64,000 nt of DNA, from NCBI RefSeq assembly GCF_022559585.1, contig NZ_CP087114.1:351095-415094 (forward strand), read 5' to 3'. The stretch is from Bartonella machadoae (GTDB lineage Bacteria; Pseudomonadota; Alphaproteobacteria; Rhizobiales; Rhizobiaceae). This document shows, in pieces, positions 37,254 to 47,853 of the stretch. The notes below the pieces were generated by a model. The model saw only the letters and a list, made by a program, of their open reading frames with translations. It searched no databases and was not told the origin of the DNA. Positions within the stretch are counted from its first letter, which is position 1; every line of letters starts with the position of its first letter. The position numbers were made by a program, and so were the translations under genes.

Positions 37254-38153
37254 TTAGAATTTTGGTACAGGAAGATTATGAGCTCGAGCGGCAGCCTTAA
37301 GTGTATTAACCATGAGCATGGCAATTGTCATAGGTCCAACTCCTCCTGGAACAGGGGTTATTGCGGAAGCTTTGCCTTTTACTTCTTCAAAATCGACATC
37401 ACCAACAAGGCGCGTCTTGTTTTCACCTTTTTCTGGAGCTGCAATGCGATTAATGCCAACATCAATAATAATCGCACCATTTTTAACCCAATCTTTTTTA
37501 ACCATTTGTGGGCGACCTACAGCTGCGACTAAAATATCGGCACTACGACATACATCATCAAGATCACGGGTACGGCTATGAGCAATTGTCACAGTAGCAT
37601 TGGCTGCTGTTAAAAGGGAGGCCATAGGTTTTCCAACAATATTAGAGCGTCCAATAACAACGGCATCAAGACCAGATAAATCTTGTCCACATTGTTGTTC
37701 AATCATCATCATGGCACCAGCTGGTGTACAGGGAATGATAGCATCTTCAAGGTCATTAGCCGCAAGTTTTCCTACATTGATATAATGAAAGCCATCAACA
37801 TCTTTTTGGAATGCAACGGCTTGTGTTATGCGGTTTGTATTAATATGAGGTGGTAAGGGAAGTTGCACTAAAATGCCGTGGATTTTAGGGTCAGAATTTA
37901 ATGCAGCAATGTGTTGGAGGAGTTCTTGTTCTTGCGTTTCTTTTGAAACCATATGTTTAATGGAAAAAAAACCACATTCTTCGGCTTTTTTACTTTTCGA
38001 TGCAACATACACTTGACTTGCAGGGTCATCTCCGACAATGACAACAGCAATACCAGGTTGTATATTATAATTGTTGCGGAGTTTTTCTGTTTCAGCCTTC
38101 ACTTTTACAATAATCTCTTCAGCAAGCTTTTTTCCATCGATAATATTATTCAT
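37254..38153 (-). CDS. folD: Bifunctional methylenetetrahydrofolate dehydrogenase/cyclohydrolase
   Basis: 299 residues from the ATG at 38153 (AAAGGA nine bases upstream); the longer open frame lacks such a site. It interconverts methylene-, methenyl- and formyl-tetrahydrofolate in one-carbon metabolism. Motifs are [72 protein letters not shown] and [20 protein letters not shown]. Confidence 0.97.
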   Translation of the reverse strand: MNNIIDGKKLAEEIIVKVKAETEKLRNNYNIQPGIAVVIVGDDPASQVYVASKSKKAEECGFFSIKHMVSKETQEQELLQHIAALNSDPKIHGILVQLPLPPHINTNRITQAVAFQKDVDGFHYINVGKLAANDLEDAIIPCTPAGAMMMIEQQCGQDLSGLDAVVIGRSNIVGKPMASLLTAANATVTIAHSRTRDLDDVCRSADILVAAVGRPQMVKKDWVKNGAIIIDVGINRIAAPEKGENKTRLVGDVDFEEVKGKASAITPVPGGVGPMTIAMLMVNTLKAAARAHNLPVPKF

Positions 38154-38477
38154 TGAGAGAGATCCTTTCAGTAGAGAGCTGTTTATTCTTTTGTAAAGCA
38201 TTTGCGGCCAATACAATAGTGTTTAATAGCAATATTCATATGAGAGCGATAAAAACAATTCGATCATATTACGTATTTTATAATTTTTGAAAGTTTTAAA
38301 GATAATTGTTTTATTAGAAAGCAGCAATATTGATGTTCCAATAAACTTTGGATAAAAACAACAATAATAAAATTATTTAAATAAGATATAACGGATTTTA
38401 GAATGATAAGAATTTTTTAATGATCATTTATGTTTGTTTTTAATCTGTTATTAGGGGCGAAAATATAGAGGAATATT
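38154..38477. other. Divergent promoter region between folD and the AsmA-like gene
   Basis: About 325 very A+T-rich bases. I see no gene or strong hairpin; it must hold promoters for both divergent genes. Confidence 0.45.
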
Positions 38478-40358
38478 GTGCGCGCCAGAATAATAAAATT
38501 TTTAATCAGTTTTTTTGTTGCAATTATTTTTCTGTTTGGAGTTGGTATTCTCGTTTTACCTTACCTTGTGTCAACTGATACGATTCGCGTTCGTTTGGCA
38601 CAAGATTTGAGTGCGTGGACGGGTTATAATGTGCAATTACGTGATCCTCCACGGTTGAATCTTTTTCCTTATCCTAAAGCATTTCTTTCTGGCGTTACCC
38701 TAACATCAAAAATGAATGATGTTGCACCGTTGATGGAAGCTGAATCAATAGAAGTTGATCTTTCCTTGGTAGATCTTCTTTGGGGACATGTTTCCTTTTC
38801 AGAGACGCGGATTGTGCGTCCCCAATTTGTTATGGAAAAGCCTATTAAAACAGTCGTGGATTTTTTTGATAGATTTTCGCGGTCACAAGGTGCATTAGGA
38901 TTAGCGATACGTAATGCCCGTGAAATACTGAAGCATAATCCTGATCATCCAGATATAGAGCATCTTTTAAAGCAACCTTTTGGACGGATTGTGATTGAAA
39001 ATGGCACATTCGTTTATCATGATAGTATTTCCGATGTATCAGAAAAAATAACGGGGTTAAATGCAACTTTAGATTGGCCCGAATCGACGCAGAAAGTACA
39101 GTTTCACGCAGATGCGCGTTGGCGTGGAGAGTTTACAAAACTATCAATTGATGCCGATCAAGCATTATTGCTCTTAGCAGGAGGGAAAAGCAAAGTTAAG
39201 GCAAGTCTCAATTCTCTACGTGGTGGTATAACTTTTATAGGGCAGGCACGGTTATCTAAATATTATATTTTTGATGGGAAAGTATCGATGCGTTCTCCAG
39301 GGTGGAACCAGACATTGGTATGGATTGGAGGCAATCATTTTTGGGGATATGGATTAAAAACACCGATTGTATGGGAGTCTCATTTTTTAGCGCAGCCAAT
39401 GCACATCAAAATGAATAATGTTACATTTACAATGGGGACAGCAAATGCGCGTGGCGCTTTAGAAGTTGATTTTCAGGACGATGTACCAATTGTTATTGGA
39501 TCTTTAGCATTTGATAATCTAGACTTTAACATTTTTGGATCAATATTTTTTTCAATTAAAGAGCAGGACGCATTTCTTGATACGACAATTTTTGATCGTA
39601 TCGGAGTGGATCTTCGGCTTTCTTCGCCACAAGCAAAAGTAGGAAATATTGCGCTTACGAATTTAGCTGCTGCTATGCAAATAAGAAAAGGACATGGCAT
39701 TTTTGATCTTGGACATGCAAACGTTTTTGGTGGATCTCTTCAAAGCAGTATTGAAATTGCATCAGATAATAAAAACATGCGGATTAAAGGACATGCTTCA
39801 GGGACTTCCATTGATACACAAACGGCTTCAGAAGCACTGGGAATGACACCATTTGTACAAAGCAAAGCAGACTTTACCACGACGGTACAAACACTTGCTA
39901 ATTCTTGGTCAGAAATTTTTGCGAAAATGCAGGGTGAATTAACACTGAAACTGTCTTCTGGTCGATTATTAGGATATGATTTGAATGATTTACAGACAAG
40001 GCTTTCAGAAAAGGAACAATTTCTTTTAACAAAGAGCGATGTTCTTGCAACAACTTTTGATTTCTGGAATATTCAAACACATTTTTTAAATGGTACAATA
40101 AGGATAACAGAATCACTGATGCATACTGCAGATTGGAATTTGTCCGTGTGGGGAATGATTTCTTCTGCTATTATGCAAGATCAACAGAATGGATTTACAT
40201 TGCAAGCACAATTGCAAAAAAGCCACAGCTCAGAGACTCTTTGTAGAGATATCCAATGCCTTGCAAACAGTCTCATGCGACCCTTTACTTTTTCTTTTCG
40301 CTCTAAAGGACAGGAAGGTGATAATTTTTGGGTAAAAAAAGATATCGATACAGATTGA
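38478..40358 (+). CDS. AsmA-family envelope protein
   Basis: 626 residues from a GTG preceded by AGAGGA five bases upstream. An N-terminal membrane anchor lies about residues 6-30 (IIKFLISFFVAIIFLFGVGI), then the AsmA-type DTIRVRLAQDLSAWTGYNVQ and RDPPRLNLFPYPKAFLSGVT pattern, with a long beta-rich periplasmic body. The C-terminal third has GELTLKLSSGRLLGYDLNDL, matching the AsmA C-terminal domain. AsmA-like proteins are implicated in lipid transport to, and assembly of, the outer membrane. It stands alone between folD and rsmE. Confidence 0.85.
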   Translation: MRARIIKFLISFFVAIIFLFGVGILVLPYLVSTDTIRVRLAQDLSAWTGYNVQLRDPPRLNLFPYPKAFLSGVTLTSKMNDVAPLMEAESIEVDLSLVDLLWGHVSFSETRIVRPQFVMEKPIKTVVDFFDRFSRSQGALGLAIRNAREILKHNPDHPDIEHLLKQPFGRIVIENGTFVYHDSISDVSEKITGLNATLDWPESTQKVQFHADARWRGEFTKLSIDADQALLLLAGGKSKVKASLNSLRGGITFIGQARLSKYYIFDGKVSMRSPGWNQTLVWIGGNHFWGYGLKTPIVWESHFLAQPMHIKMNNVTFTMGTANARGALEVDFQDDVPIVIGSLAFDNLDFNIFGSIFFSIKEQDAFLDTTIFDRIGVDLRLSSPQAKVGNIALTNLAAAMQIRKGHGIFDLGHANVFGGSLQSSIEIASDNKNMRIKGHASGTSIDTQTASEALGMTPFVQSKADFTTTVQTLANSWSEIFAKMQGELTLKLSSGRLLGYDLNDLQTRLSEKEQFLLTKSDVLATTFDFWNIQTHFLNGTIRITESLMHTADWNLSVWGMISSAIMQDQQNGFTLQAQLQKSHSSETLCRDIQCLANSLMRPFTFSFRSKGQEGDNFWVKKDIDTD

Positions 40359-40450
40359 TCGCTATTTTTCATTTTGTATTGGCAAGAACTTTAGAATAAG
40401 GCTAAAAAACATCATCTTTTTATAAAAATTAAGGGTAAACGAGCCATTGC

Positions 40451-40606
40451 TTATTGAGTCTCAGCTTGAATCTCAGCAGAAATTCCATAACCATCTTTGG
40501 TGACTGTATGCTTCCCATCTGCTCCAACAGAGCCAATTCCCACAGTAATGAGAATAAAAGCAAAAAGGGAAGTGATAGTAATAATTGTTGCTTTTTTAGC
40601 AGACAT
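40451..40606 (-). CDS. Small single-span membrane or exported protein (51 residues)
   Basis: The ATG at 40606 is preceded by a strong GGAGGAAAGAT site. The product starts MSAKKATIITITSLFAFILI and then has VGIGSVGADGKHTVTKDGYG, ending EIQAETQ: a short basic N-terminus, a hydrophobic stretch at about residues 6-29, and a polar C-terminal tail. It may be a membrane peptide or a cleavable signal peptide protein (possible cut after VGA). It sits in the spacer between the AsmA-like gene and rsmE, on the opposite strand. No family recognised; a regulatory or envelope role is conjecture. Confidence 0.65.
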   Translation of the reverse strand: MSAKKATIITITSLFAFILITVGIGSVGADGKHTVTKDGYGISAEIQAETQ

Positions 40607-40838
40607 ATCTTTCCTCCGTCTATGCAATCAATGACTGAATGCAAGGGTAAATAGTGTATTTTGATACAATTGTATTGTAGAGAGTAGAATCAATGAGTAT
40701 CCCATTTGTTCCCACTCTTATCTCATAAAGCTAAAAAACTCTATAATTCTTTATATGTGATAGTTCTATAGATATATTTTTTTCTTTTTGTTATACATCT
40801 TTTCTCGATCATTATAGTTAGATTTGGCACAATTTTTA

Positions 40839-41585
40839 ATGCGTATAAATTATAAACTGAAAAGATTATTTATTCGTCAGCCACTTATTTTGAATGAAGA
40901 AATAAAGATAGAGGGGGCGCAAGCTTCTTATCTTATCCATGTTTTGCGGATGAAAGAAGGAGCCGAAATTTTACTTTTCAATGGACAGGATGGCGAGTGG
41001 CTTGCTAAACTGATCGCTATTAAGAAAAAAAGTGTTGTGGTTCAGCTTATCCATCAAGAAAGATTACAAACGACGCATTCGAATTGCATTTACTGCTTTG
41101 CTCCACTCAAAAATGCACGTTTGGATTATATGGTTCAGAAAGCTGTTGAAATGGGGGTATCTATTTTGCAACCTGTTATAACGCATCATACACAAGTTAC
41201 ACGTATCAATATGGCGCGTATGGAAGCGAATGTCATTGAAGCTTCTGAACAGTGTGGCATTTTATCTTTGCCTAAATGTGTCTCTCCTGTTTTGTTAACA
41301 GAATTTTTAGCAGGTTGGGATGAGACATGCCCTTTGTTCTTTTGTGATGAAGCACACAAATCACATAATCCATTATATCTTTTAAAAAAGTACGAAGCGA
41401 TTACAACGTTTGGTGTCCTCATTGGACCAGAAGGTGGGTTTAGTGAAGAAGAGCGGAACTTGTTAAAAAAACATCCTTTTGTAATTCCGATATCTTTAGG
41501 ACCACGTATTTTACGTGCTGATACTGCTGCTGTTGCTGCTTTGGCTCTTCTTAATGCTAGCGTGGGGGATTGGTCAATTCATTGA
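40839..41585 (+). CDS. rsmE: 16S rRNA (uracil-1498-N3)-methyltransferase
   Basis: 248 residues from the ATG at 40839; a TTG upstream is possible and no ribosome site is decisive. The SPOUT-fold signature near the C-terminus is GVLIGPEGGFSEEERNLLKK followed by SLGPRILRADTAAVAALALL. Earlier stretches are SYLIHVLRMKEGAEILLFNG and APLKNARLDYMVQKAVEMGV. It methylates U1498 of 16S rRNA using SAM. gshA follows at 68 bases, a common alphaproteobacterial neighbourhood. Confidence 0.95.
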   Translation: MRINYKLKRLFIRQPLILNEEIKIEGAQASYLIHVLRMKEGAEILLFNGQDGEWLAKLIAIKKKSVVVQLIHQERLQTTHSNCIYCFAPLKNARLDYMVQKAVEMGVSILQPVITHHTQVTRINMARMEANVIEASEQCGILSLPKCVSPVLLTEFLAGWDETCPLFFCDEAHKSHNPLYLLKKYEAITTFGVLIGPEGGFSEEERNLLKKHPFVIPISLGPRILRADTAAVAALALLNASVGDWSIH

Positions 41586-41653
41586 GAAGTTTGTAAAATC
41601 ATTCTCATCAGCTCATTTAAAATGATAGAACTCATGATAGGATAGAATAAGTT

Positions 41654-43027
41654 ATGGCGCTTGATATAACTGATGAAAGTGAAATTTATAACTTAGATTC
41701 CCTGGTTAGTTATTTCCAGGGGGGGTGTAAAGCAGAAAATGATTGGCGTATTGGTACAGAACATGAAAAATTTCCATTCTATAGAGATGGTTTCCGTCCT
41801 GTTCCCTATAATGGCACAAAGGGGATTCGTGCACTTCTAGAAGGAATGCAAGAAGCTTTAGGATGGACCCCCATTTTAGATGAAGGCAATATTATCGGAC
41901 TCGTAGGATCGGTTAATCAAGGTGCTATCTCTTTAGAACCTGGGGGGCAATTTGAATTATCTGGTGCACCGTTGGAGACAGTTGGTCATACTTATTGCGA
42001 GGTGATGGAGCATTTAACGCTTCTCAAGAAAATTTCAGAGCCATTGGGTATTGGTTTTCTCGGTATGGGTGCTAGCCCAAAGTGGACATTAGCTGAAACT
42101 CCGCGGATGCCTAAGTCACGTTATCAAATTATGACCGATTATATGCCGAAAGTTGGCACAAGCGGTCTTGATATGATGTATCGCACATCAACCGTTCAGG
42201 TTAACCTCGATTTTTCTTCTGAAAGTGATATGCGGCGAAAAATGCAAGTGTCAATGAAGTTACAATCCATTGCAACAGCATTATTTGCGAGTTCACCTTT
42301 TACAGAGGGGAGTCCGAACGGTTTTTTATCTTGGCGCTCTGAAATTTGGTGCGATACTGATAATCAGAGGTCCGGAGTTCTTCCCTTTGTATTTTCTGAA
42401 CGTTTTGGTTTTGCAGATTACGTTGAATGGGCGCTTGATGTACCAATGTATTTTGTTGTGCGTGATGGTCGTTATTATGATTGTACACATATAACTTTTC
42501 GTCAATTTATGAAGGGAGCATTAAGGGGGAAAGTTGCAAATTCAATACCCAATATGGGAGATTGGATTAATCATCTATCAACTTTGTTTCCCGAAGTACG
42601 CTTAAAACGATTTTTAGAAATGAGAGGTGCTGATTGTGGTTCTTGGCAGCATATTTGTGCGTTGTCGGCTTTTTGGGTTGGGATTCTTTATGATAGTGAA
42701 GCACTCAATGAAGCAGAGGCTTTAACAAAAGATTGGTGTTTTGAAGAAGTTTTGGATATGCGTAACCGCGTTCCTAAAGAAGGATTAAGAACACCTTTTC
42801 GTCACACCATAATTTTAGAAATAGCTCGTCAAGTTGTTGCTATTTCGCGCAAGGGGTTAAAAAATCGCAGACAGTGTGATGCGGATGGTTTAGATGAGAC
42901 AAATTTTCTGGTTCCTTTAGAAGAGGTAATTGCATTGGGTCAAACAGATGCTGATAGGTTGTTGTCTCTTTATCATTCTATTTGGAATAGGGCTGTGGAA
43001 CCTGTATTTTTAGAATGTGCCTATTAA
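41654..43027 (+). CDS. gshA: Glutamate-cysteine ligase, plant/alphaproteobacterial type
   Basis: 457 residues, typical of the plant-type class. The first step of glutathione synthesis joins glutamate and cysteine with ATP. Motifs are DWRIGTEHEKFPFYRDGFRP, VNQGAISLEPGGQFELSGAP, FLGMGASPKWTLAETPRMPK and MYRTSTVQVNLDFSSESDMR; a two-cysteine redox pair regulates the plant enzymes, but I did not verify equivalents here. gshB is not in the window. Next to rsmE. Confidence 0.95.
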   Translation: MALDITDESEIYNLDSLVSYFQGGCKAENDWRIGTEHEKFPFYRDGFRPVPYNGTKGIRALLEGMQEALGWTPILDEGNIIGLVGSVNQGAISLEPGGQFELSGAPLETVGHTYCEVMEHLTLLKKISEPLGIGFLGMGASPKWTLAETPRMPKSRYQIMTDYMPKVGTSGLDMMYRTSTVQVNLDFSSESDMRRKMQVSMKLQSIATALFASSPFTEGSPNGFLSWRSEIWCDTDNQRSGVLPFVFSERFGFADYVEWALDVPMYFVVRDGRYYDCTHITFRQFMKGALRGKVANSIPNMGDWINHLSTLFPEVRLKRFLEMRGADCGSWQHICALSAFWVGILYDSEALNEAEALTKDWCFEEVLDMRNRVPKEGLRTPFRHTIILEIARQVVAISRKGLKNRRQCDADGLDETNFLVPLEEVIALGQTDADRLLSLYHSIWNRAVEPVFLECAY

Positions 43028-44307
43028 ATTTTAAAGAAAAAAACACCACATTCTATTTCCGAATAAGTGCATATGATCACTGTTACTCTTTTATATAATT
43101 TCTTGAGAGAGCTTTTTTATTTTCAATCGTCCTCACTTGATATTCTTTATGAAGGAGACAATGCATTGCCGGAATCATCATACTCTGTACCAGACCCCAA
43201 TATTGCAACAGCCCTTGCTAAGACGATTCATGAAAGACATTTATGCTTTTCCTAACGGGTTTTTATCCCCACGATAATCCCACTTATGACGTGCAAAGGG
43301 ATGGTTTGATTCAACATAAATAGGTTTGAAATAAGAGAATCTTAGGATATTGGCGGATTCCATTCAACTTACAATTCAACTTACAATAAATTATTCTTAT
43401 AAATCAAACGATTATATAGATATTTATCAGTGCGTTTATCTTTGACTTATGCAAGAAAAAAGATCAAGATCATCATGATTTTCATAATTTAAGTTCTATT
43501 TAGCTTGCGTTAAGATGATTTATAAGAGACATATTTGGTTTTTTCTCAAATGGTTTTATCCGCATCCTATTCTGTTTTTGGTGCATCTACAAATGATCTT
43601 TGTTGTTTACGAGACATATTTTTATTTTTTGAATGATAATGACGAGTGATCTTATTTCTACTTTCATATCCATGATATGCTATATCTGTATATTAAGAGT
43701 GTGAACAGGAGCTGTATTTTAAAAATGAGCTATAGAATTCGCATTTGTAATTTGCTCATTTTGGTTAACGCCAAAGGGCTTAATTTTATTTTTTATTTGT
43801 TCGATCTAGCTCTGACATTTCTTTATTTTCTTGCCAAAAATAGGCAATTCTTCCATAAAAAATAAATTTACATAATAATATATTATCGTACTTTTAGAAA
43901 AACGAGCTATACAATTATTTTAGCACTCTATTTATTATTTTTGTAAGAATTTTATGACGCCAAAACAGTAAGAAAGAACGATGGCATTATTTAAATGGTA
44001 ATGCATGTTGAAGCTGTTCTTTTATGATTGAAATTCAATGGAAGATGTTGATATTTTGATTCCTTGTTAGAAATATTTTTCTTGAGAATAAAATTTTATA
44101 AATAATCGGGAAATAAATGCATCATTTAATTTTTTATTTCCTTTAGATAACTATTAAGAGGCAAAAAATTCTCTTCTAGCCTATAAATTAAAAATAATGA
44201 TTTTGTAAAAGCATTGTAAGATTTATATTTTATGTTCGAATAGCATGCATTAATTTTGCGCTATGCGTATTATTCAATCTCAAGCATAACAATAGTGGGC
44301 ATAAACA
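43028..44307. other. Long gene-free spacer between gshA and the cystine symporter
   Basis: 1.28 kb of A+T-rich DNA. Two tandem copies of ATTCAACTTACA occur near 43365-43388. A minus-strand stretch near 43500-43620 reads MSRKQQRSFVDAPKTE followed by stops, and a 62-codon frame at 43067 has no support; these may be gene relics but cannot be named. No RNA gene seen. Confidence 0.45.
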
Positions 44308-45663
44308 ATGGCATTTAATTTTTTCATCAATTTATTTCTATTTGTTATTCTCTTGTTATGGATTGCTCAAAGTAACAGGATGAAATGGAGCCTTTCATTA
44401 CGGGTTATGTTGGGTCTTATTCTTGGTATGATTTTTGGAAGTGTTTTACAGATTATTTATGGAGAAGGTGAAGTCACTTTGTTGAAATCCGTTGAGTGGT
44501 TTAACATTGTTGGTAATGGCTATATCTTATTACTACAAATGATTGTTATGCCATTGATTTTTGTCTCTATCGTCTCAGCCGTTGCTCAGTTGCATTCTGT
44601 TTATGCTGTTGGTAAAATGAGTATAATGACCATTTCAATATTGCTTTTTACAACGGCTCTTTCAGCGTTGGTCGGTATTTTTGTGGTTAATTTTTTTGGA
44701 TTAACAGCGAACGGTTTGGTGCATGAAGGGCAAGATATTTCTGCTCTTCTGGGTGAACGTATTTCTCAACTTGGAGATATGAATATACCGAAGATGATTT
44801 TATCTTTGATTCCTAAAAATCCATTTGCTGAATTAAGTGGAGCTAGGCGTACATCAATTATCAGTGTCGTTATTTTTGCATCCTTTTTGGGAGCTGCGGT
44901 TCTTCTTTTAAAGAAAGATGATTCAGAAAAAGGGGAACAAGCGCTTTTATTCATTCAAGTGGCTCAAGCTTGGATTACGCGGTTAGTCCGTATAGTAATT
45001 TCTTTAACACCTTATGGTATTTTTGCACTTATGACGAAGGTAGGAGCGACTTCACGTGTTGCGGACATTTTAGATTTATTGATTTTTATTATCGCTTCCT
45101 ATGTTAGTATTATTTTTATGTTTGGAATTCATGGCGTGTTGCTTGGCATATCAGGAATTAATCCGTTTCGTTTTTTCAAAAAGGTTTTGCCTGTCTTAAC
45201 ATTTGCTTTTAGCAGCCGTTCAAGTGCGGCAAGTATTCCTTTGAATATTGAGGCGCAAACGCAATGGATTGGTGTTCCACAATCAATTGCGAGTTTTGCG
45301 GCTTCTTTTGGAGCAACAATTGGGCAAAATGGTTGTGCAGGTATTTATCCAGCGATGCTTGCAACTATGATAGCACCCTCTGTGGGGATTAATCCCCTTG
45401 ATCCTACTTGGATTGTTACTCTTGTTGGTGTTGTAACGTTGAGTTCTATTGGTGTTGCGGGCGTTGGTGGTGGTGCTATTTTTGCAGCATTGATTGTATT
45501 GCCAATAATGGGGCTACCCGTTTCTTTGGTTGCTGTACTTATGTCTATCGAACCTTTAATTGATATGGGGCGTACAGCTCTCAATGTAAGTGATTCAATG
45601 TTGGCTGGAACGATGACAAGTCAAATGTTACGGGTAACGGATAAAAGCATCTTTGAAAAATAA
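44308..45663 (+). CDS. DAACS-family symporter, probably L-cystine (TcyP-like)
   Basis: 451 residues with about eight or nine transmembrane segments and two re-entrant-loop signatures: the serine-rich [20 protein letters not shown] at about residue 300 and [20 protein letters not shown]. The gapped pattern at both ends, and the N-terminal [18 protein letters not shown], are closer to TcyP/YdjN cystine transporters than to GltP glutamate or DctA dicarboxylate carriers. Import would be coupled to Na+ or H+. Glutathione and cysteine metabolism (gshA nearby) gives a plausible context but no operon link. Confidence 0.85.
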   Translation: MAFNFFINLFLFVILLLWIAQSNRMKWSLSLRVMLGLILGMIFGSVLQIIYGEGEVTLLKSVEWFNIVGNGYILLLQMIVMPLIFVSIVSAVAQLHSVYAVGKMSIMTISILLFTTALSALVGIFVVNFFGLTANGLVHEGQDISALLGERISQLGDMNIPKMILSLIPKNPFAELSGARRTSIISVVIFASFLGAAVLLLKKDDSEKGEQALLFIQVAQAWITRLVRIVISLTPYGIFALMTKVGATSRVADILDLLIFIIASYVSIIFMFGIHGVLLGISGINPFRFFKKVLPVLTFAFSSRSSAASIPLNIEAQTQWIGVPQSIASFAASFGATIGQNGCAGIYPAMLATMIAPSVGINPLDPTWIVTLVGVVTLSSIGVAGVGGGAIFAALIVLPIMGLPVSLVAVLMSIEPLIDMGRTALNVSDSMLAGTMTSQMLRVTDKSIFEK

Positions 45664-45677
45664 TTTTCATGTAAAAT

Positions 45678-46562
45678 CTAAGGTTTTTTGGATTTTTGTC
45701 CTAAAACATCTGCAAGAGATATTTGTGCCGAACCAGGTGGAATAGGTTTTTGCTGATTTGGGTGAGGAGTCCACCCAGAGAGCCATATGAAAGAAAACTG
45801 GGCGCGAATGCGCCCATCCGGATCGCTAAATCGTTGTGCATAGATTTCTGCTGCACGAAGAAAAAAGCGCTTCGATACAGGCCGTCGTGAGCGCTTGATA
45901 AGCGCATTTTGCATTCCCATCGCTTTAAGATCATGCATAAGATCAAACATTGTATTATAGCGTATAGTGAGGTTTTCAATATCTGCAACAGGTAGAGCAA
46001 AACCTACACGCTGTAAAAGAGCACCGACCTCACGAATATCGGCAAAAGGATAAATTCGAGGGCTTGCACCGCCATAGATTTCAATTTCAGCTTGGAGGAG
46101 ACATTCACGTAATTCTACAAGTGTACCAGCTCCAGCCATAACAGCTAGGAATAAGCCGTCTGGTTTTAAAATATTTTTTATCTGACTCAAAACACCAGGG
46201 GTATCATTGGTCAATTGTAAGGAAAGAATTGAAACGATAAGGTCACAATAGTTTTGAGGAAAGTTAAGGAATTCTCGAGGACGCAAATGAAAATTTTTGT
46301 CACGACTTTGATAAAGTATATCGGTTTCAACGCGTTCTACGGAATGAACTTTTTTAGAGTGCAGTAAAGTTTGCGCTACCAGATCTGTATGGCTGTGTAA
46401 ATCTAGCGCTAATGGAAAAAAACGATCAATAGTACTGAGACGTTTACAAAGGTCTTCGGTCATATAGGACAATAAAAAGTCACATCCTTCTTTTGCTTTT
46501 TTGAAAGCACGTTTGCGGAATTGCTCAATACGATCATGATCAAAAATTAAAGGATGCGACAT
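45678..46562 (-). CDS. SAM-dependent methyltransferase, BioC/NDUFAF5-like
   Basis: 294 residues from ATG 46562; a GTG six codons earlier is possible. The start MSHPLIFDHDRIEQFRKRAF is typical of the family in alphaproteobacteria, and the Rossmann core includes FFPLALDLHSHTDLVAQTLL, YCDLIVSILSLQLTNDTPGV and LKPDGLFLAVMAGAGTLVEL. The relatives include BioC (biotin precursor) and NDUFAF5 (complex I arginine hydroxylation), so the substrate here is not settled. The glycine-rich SAM motif is weaker than usual. It converges with the symporter and diverges from comF. Confidence 0.8.
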   Translation of the reverse strand: MSHPLIFDHDRIEQFRKRAFKKAKEGCDFLLSYMTEDLCKRLSTIDRFFPLALDLHSHTDLVAQTLLHSKKVHSVERVETDILYQSRDKNFHLRPREFLNFPQNYCDLIVSILSLQLTNDTPGVLSQIKNILKPDGLFLAVMAGAGTLVELRECLLQAEIEIYGGASPRIYPFADIREVGALLQRVGFALPVADIENLTIRYNTMFDLMHDLKAMGMQNALIKRSRRPVSKRFFLRAAEIYAQRFSDPDGRIRAQFSFIWLSGWTPHPNQQKPIPPGSAQISLADVLGQKSKKP

Positions 46563-46749
46563 ACTGTTAAAGACTTTCACTCTATTATTAAAAGTATATT
46601 TTACAAAGGTTCACTTTGCGCAAGATCTGTCAAGCTTATGATGTGAAAGAAAAACAAATTTATAAAAGGTAAGAGATTTTAAAGGAATTAAAATTAAAAA
46701 AGAGAAAAGATTTTTTCATACAGGGAAGCTGTAAAAGCCTGAATTAATA

Positions 46750-47535
46750 ATGTTATGCTTTCAAGGAATGGCTTTAAATAGCGGAAATATATTAAGCAAG
46801 TTGATTGAACGCTTGCTAACAATTTTGTATCCGCCGATTTGTCCTGGGTGTAAGCAAAGCGTTTCTGCCTATGGTACGATTTGCTCTGAGTGTTGGAAAG
46901 GTCTTCAGTTTATTACAAAACCTTATTGTCCTGTTATGGGAATTCCTTTTGTTTGTGATATGGGGGAAGGTTTTCTCAGTGGTGAAGCTCTCAAAAGTTC
47001 TCTTCCTTTTTCGCGTGTTCGTTCGGCTATTGTTCATAAAGGGATAGCGCAAGCTTTGGTAACACGATTGAAATATAGTGATCATATAGAATTGGCATCT
47101 TTTATGGCCAATTGGATGATATCTGCTGGACGTGAGATTATTAATGATTGTGATGTTATTATTTCCATTCCCTTGCATTTTCGTCGTTTTTTGAAACGAC
47201 GTTATAATCAATCTGCAGAGCTTGCTCGTTATATTGCAATGGCGCAGAAAAAAGTTTTTAAGCCCGGCTGGCTTGTCCGTTGTCGACATACCCGTCCGCA
47301 GGTGAATTTATCTGCGAGAGAGCGAAAAATAAATGTGTTGAATGCTTTTGAGGTGCCACACAAAGTTAAAAAATATTTAAAGGGACGTTCTATTTTGTTG
47401 ATTGATGATGTTTTCACAACAGGCGCGACTGTTACAGCAGCGGCTGTAACATTGAAACGCGCAGGTGCACGACAGGTTGATGTGCTAACATTTTCGCGTG
47501 TCCTAAAAGAAGCCTCTATACTTCCTAGTTCTTGA
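46750..47535 (+). CDS. ComF-family phosphoribosyltransferase-like protein
   Basis: 261 residues. The N-terminal zinc-ribbon-like part has CPGCKQ and ICSECWKG, and the C-terminal phosphoribosyltransferase domain has the PRPP loop ILLIDDVFTTGATVTAAAVT near residue 215, plus SIPLHFRRFLKRRYNQSAEL. In competent bacteria ComF assists DNA uptake; in most other bacteria its role is unknown. grxC follows 44 bases downstream, a conserved arrangement in Rhizobiales. Confidence 0.9.
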   Translation: MLCFQGMALNSGNILSKLIERLLTILYPPICPGCKQSVSAYGTICSECWKGLQFITKPYCPVMGIPFVCDMGEGFLSGEALKSSLPFSRVRSAIVHKGIAQALVTRLKYSDHIELASFMANWMISAGREIINDCDVIISIPLHFRRFLKRRYNQSAELARYIAMAQKKVFKPGWLVRCRHTRPQVNLSARERKINVLNAFEVPHKVKKYLKGRSILLIDDVFTTGATVTAAAVTLKRAGARQVDVLTFSRVLKEASILPSS

Positions 47536-47579
47536 GGGAATCTTAAAATTAACTTAGAAAAAAACATGGGAGAATAACT

Positions 47580-47834
47580 ATGAAACAGATAACAATTTAT
47601 ACTCGCCCTAACTGTCCTTACTGCACGAGGGCACGTGATTTGCTTGATAAAAAAGGAGTAAAATATACAGATATTGACGCATCAACATCTCGTCGCGAAG
47701 AAATGGTACAGCGAGCAAATGGGCGCAACACATTTCCACAAATTTTTATAGGTGATTACCATGTTGGCGGTTGTGATGATCTTTACGCCTTAGAAGATGA
47801 GGGAAAGCTCAATTCTTTGTTGCAAGACACATAG
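47580..47834 (+). CDS. grxC: Glutaredoxin 3
   Basis: 84 residues with a CPYC active site at residues 14-17 region (TRPNCPYCTRARDLLDKKGV), and NTFPQIFIGDYHVGGCDDLY giving the cis-Pro and glutathione-binding GGCDD loop. It reduces disulfides and de-glutathionylates proteins using glutathione. ATG preceded by GGGAGAATAACT. Together with gshA it belongs to the glutathione system of this cell. Converges with ubiG. Confidence 0.97.
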   Translation: MKQITIYTRPNCPYCTRARDLLDKKGVKYTDIDASTSRREEMVQRANGRNTFPQIFIGDYHVGGCDDLYALEDEGKLNSLLQDT

Positions 47835-47853
47835 GCTTCATGAATTGTTTCAT

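Noticed and set aside
43067..43255. 62-codon ORF after gshA
   Set aside because: No ribosome site; the sequence does not look like any protein family.
43364..43390. Two tandem copies of ATTCAACTTACA as a CRISPR-like or iteron array
   Set aside because: Only two copies, no spacer structure and no linked genes.
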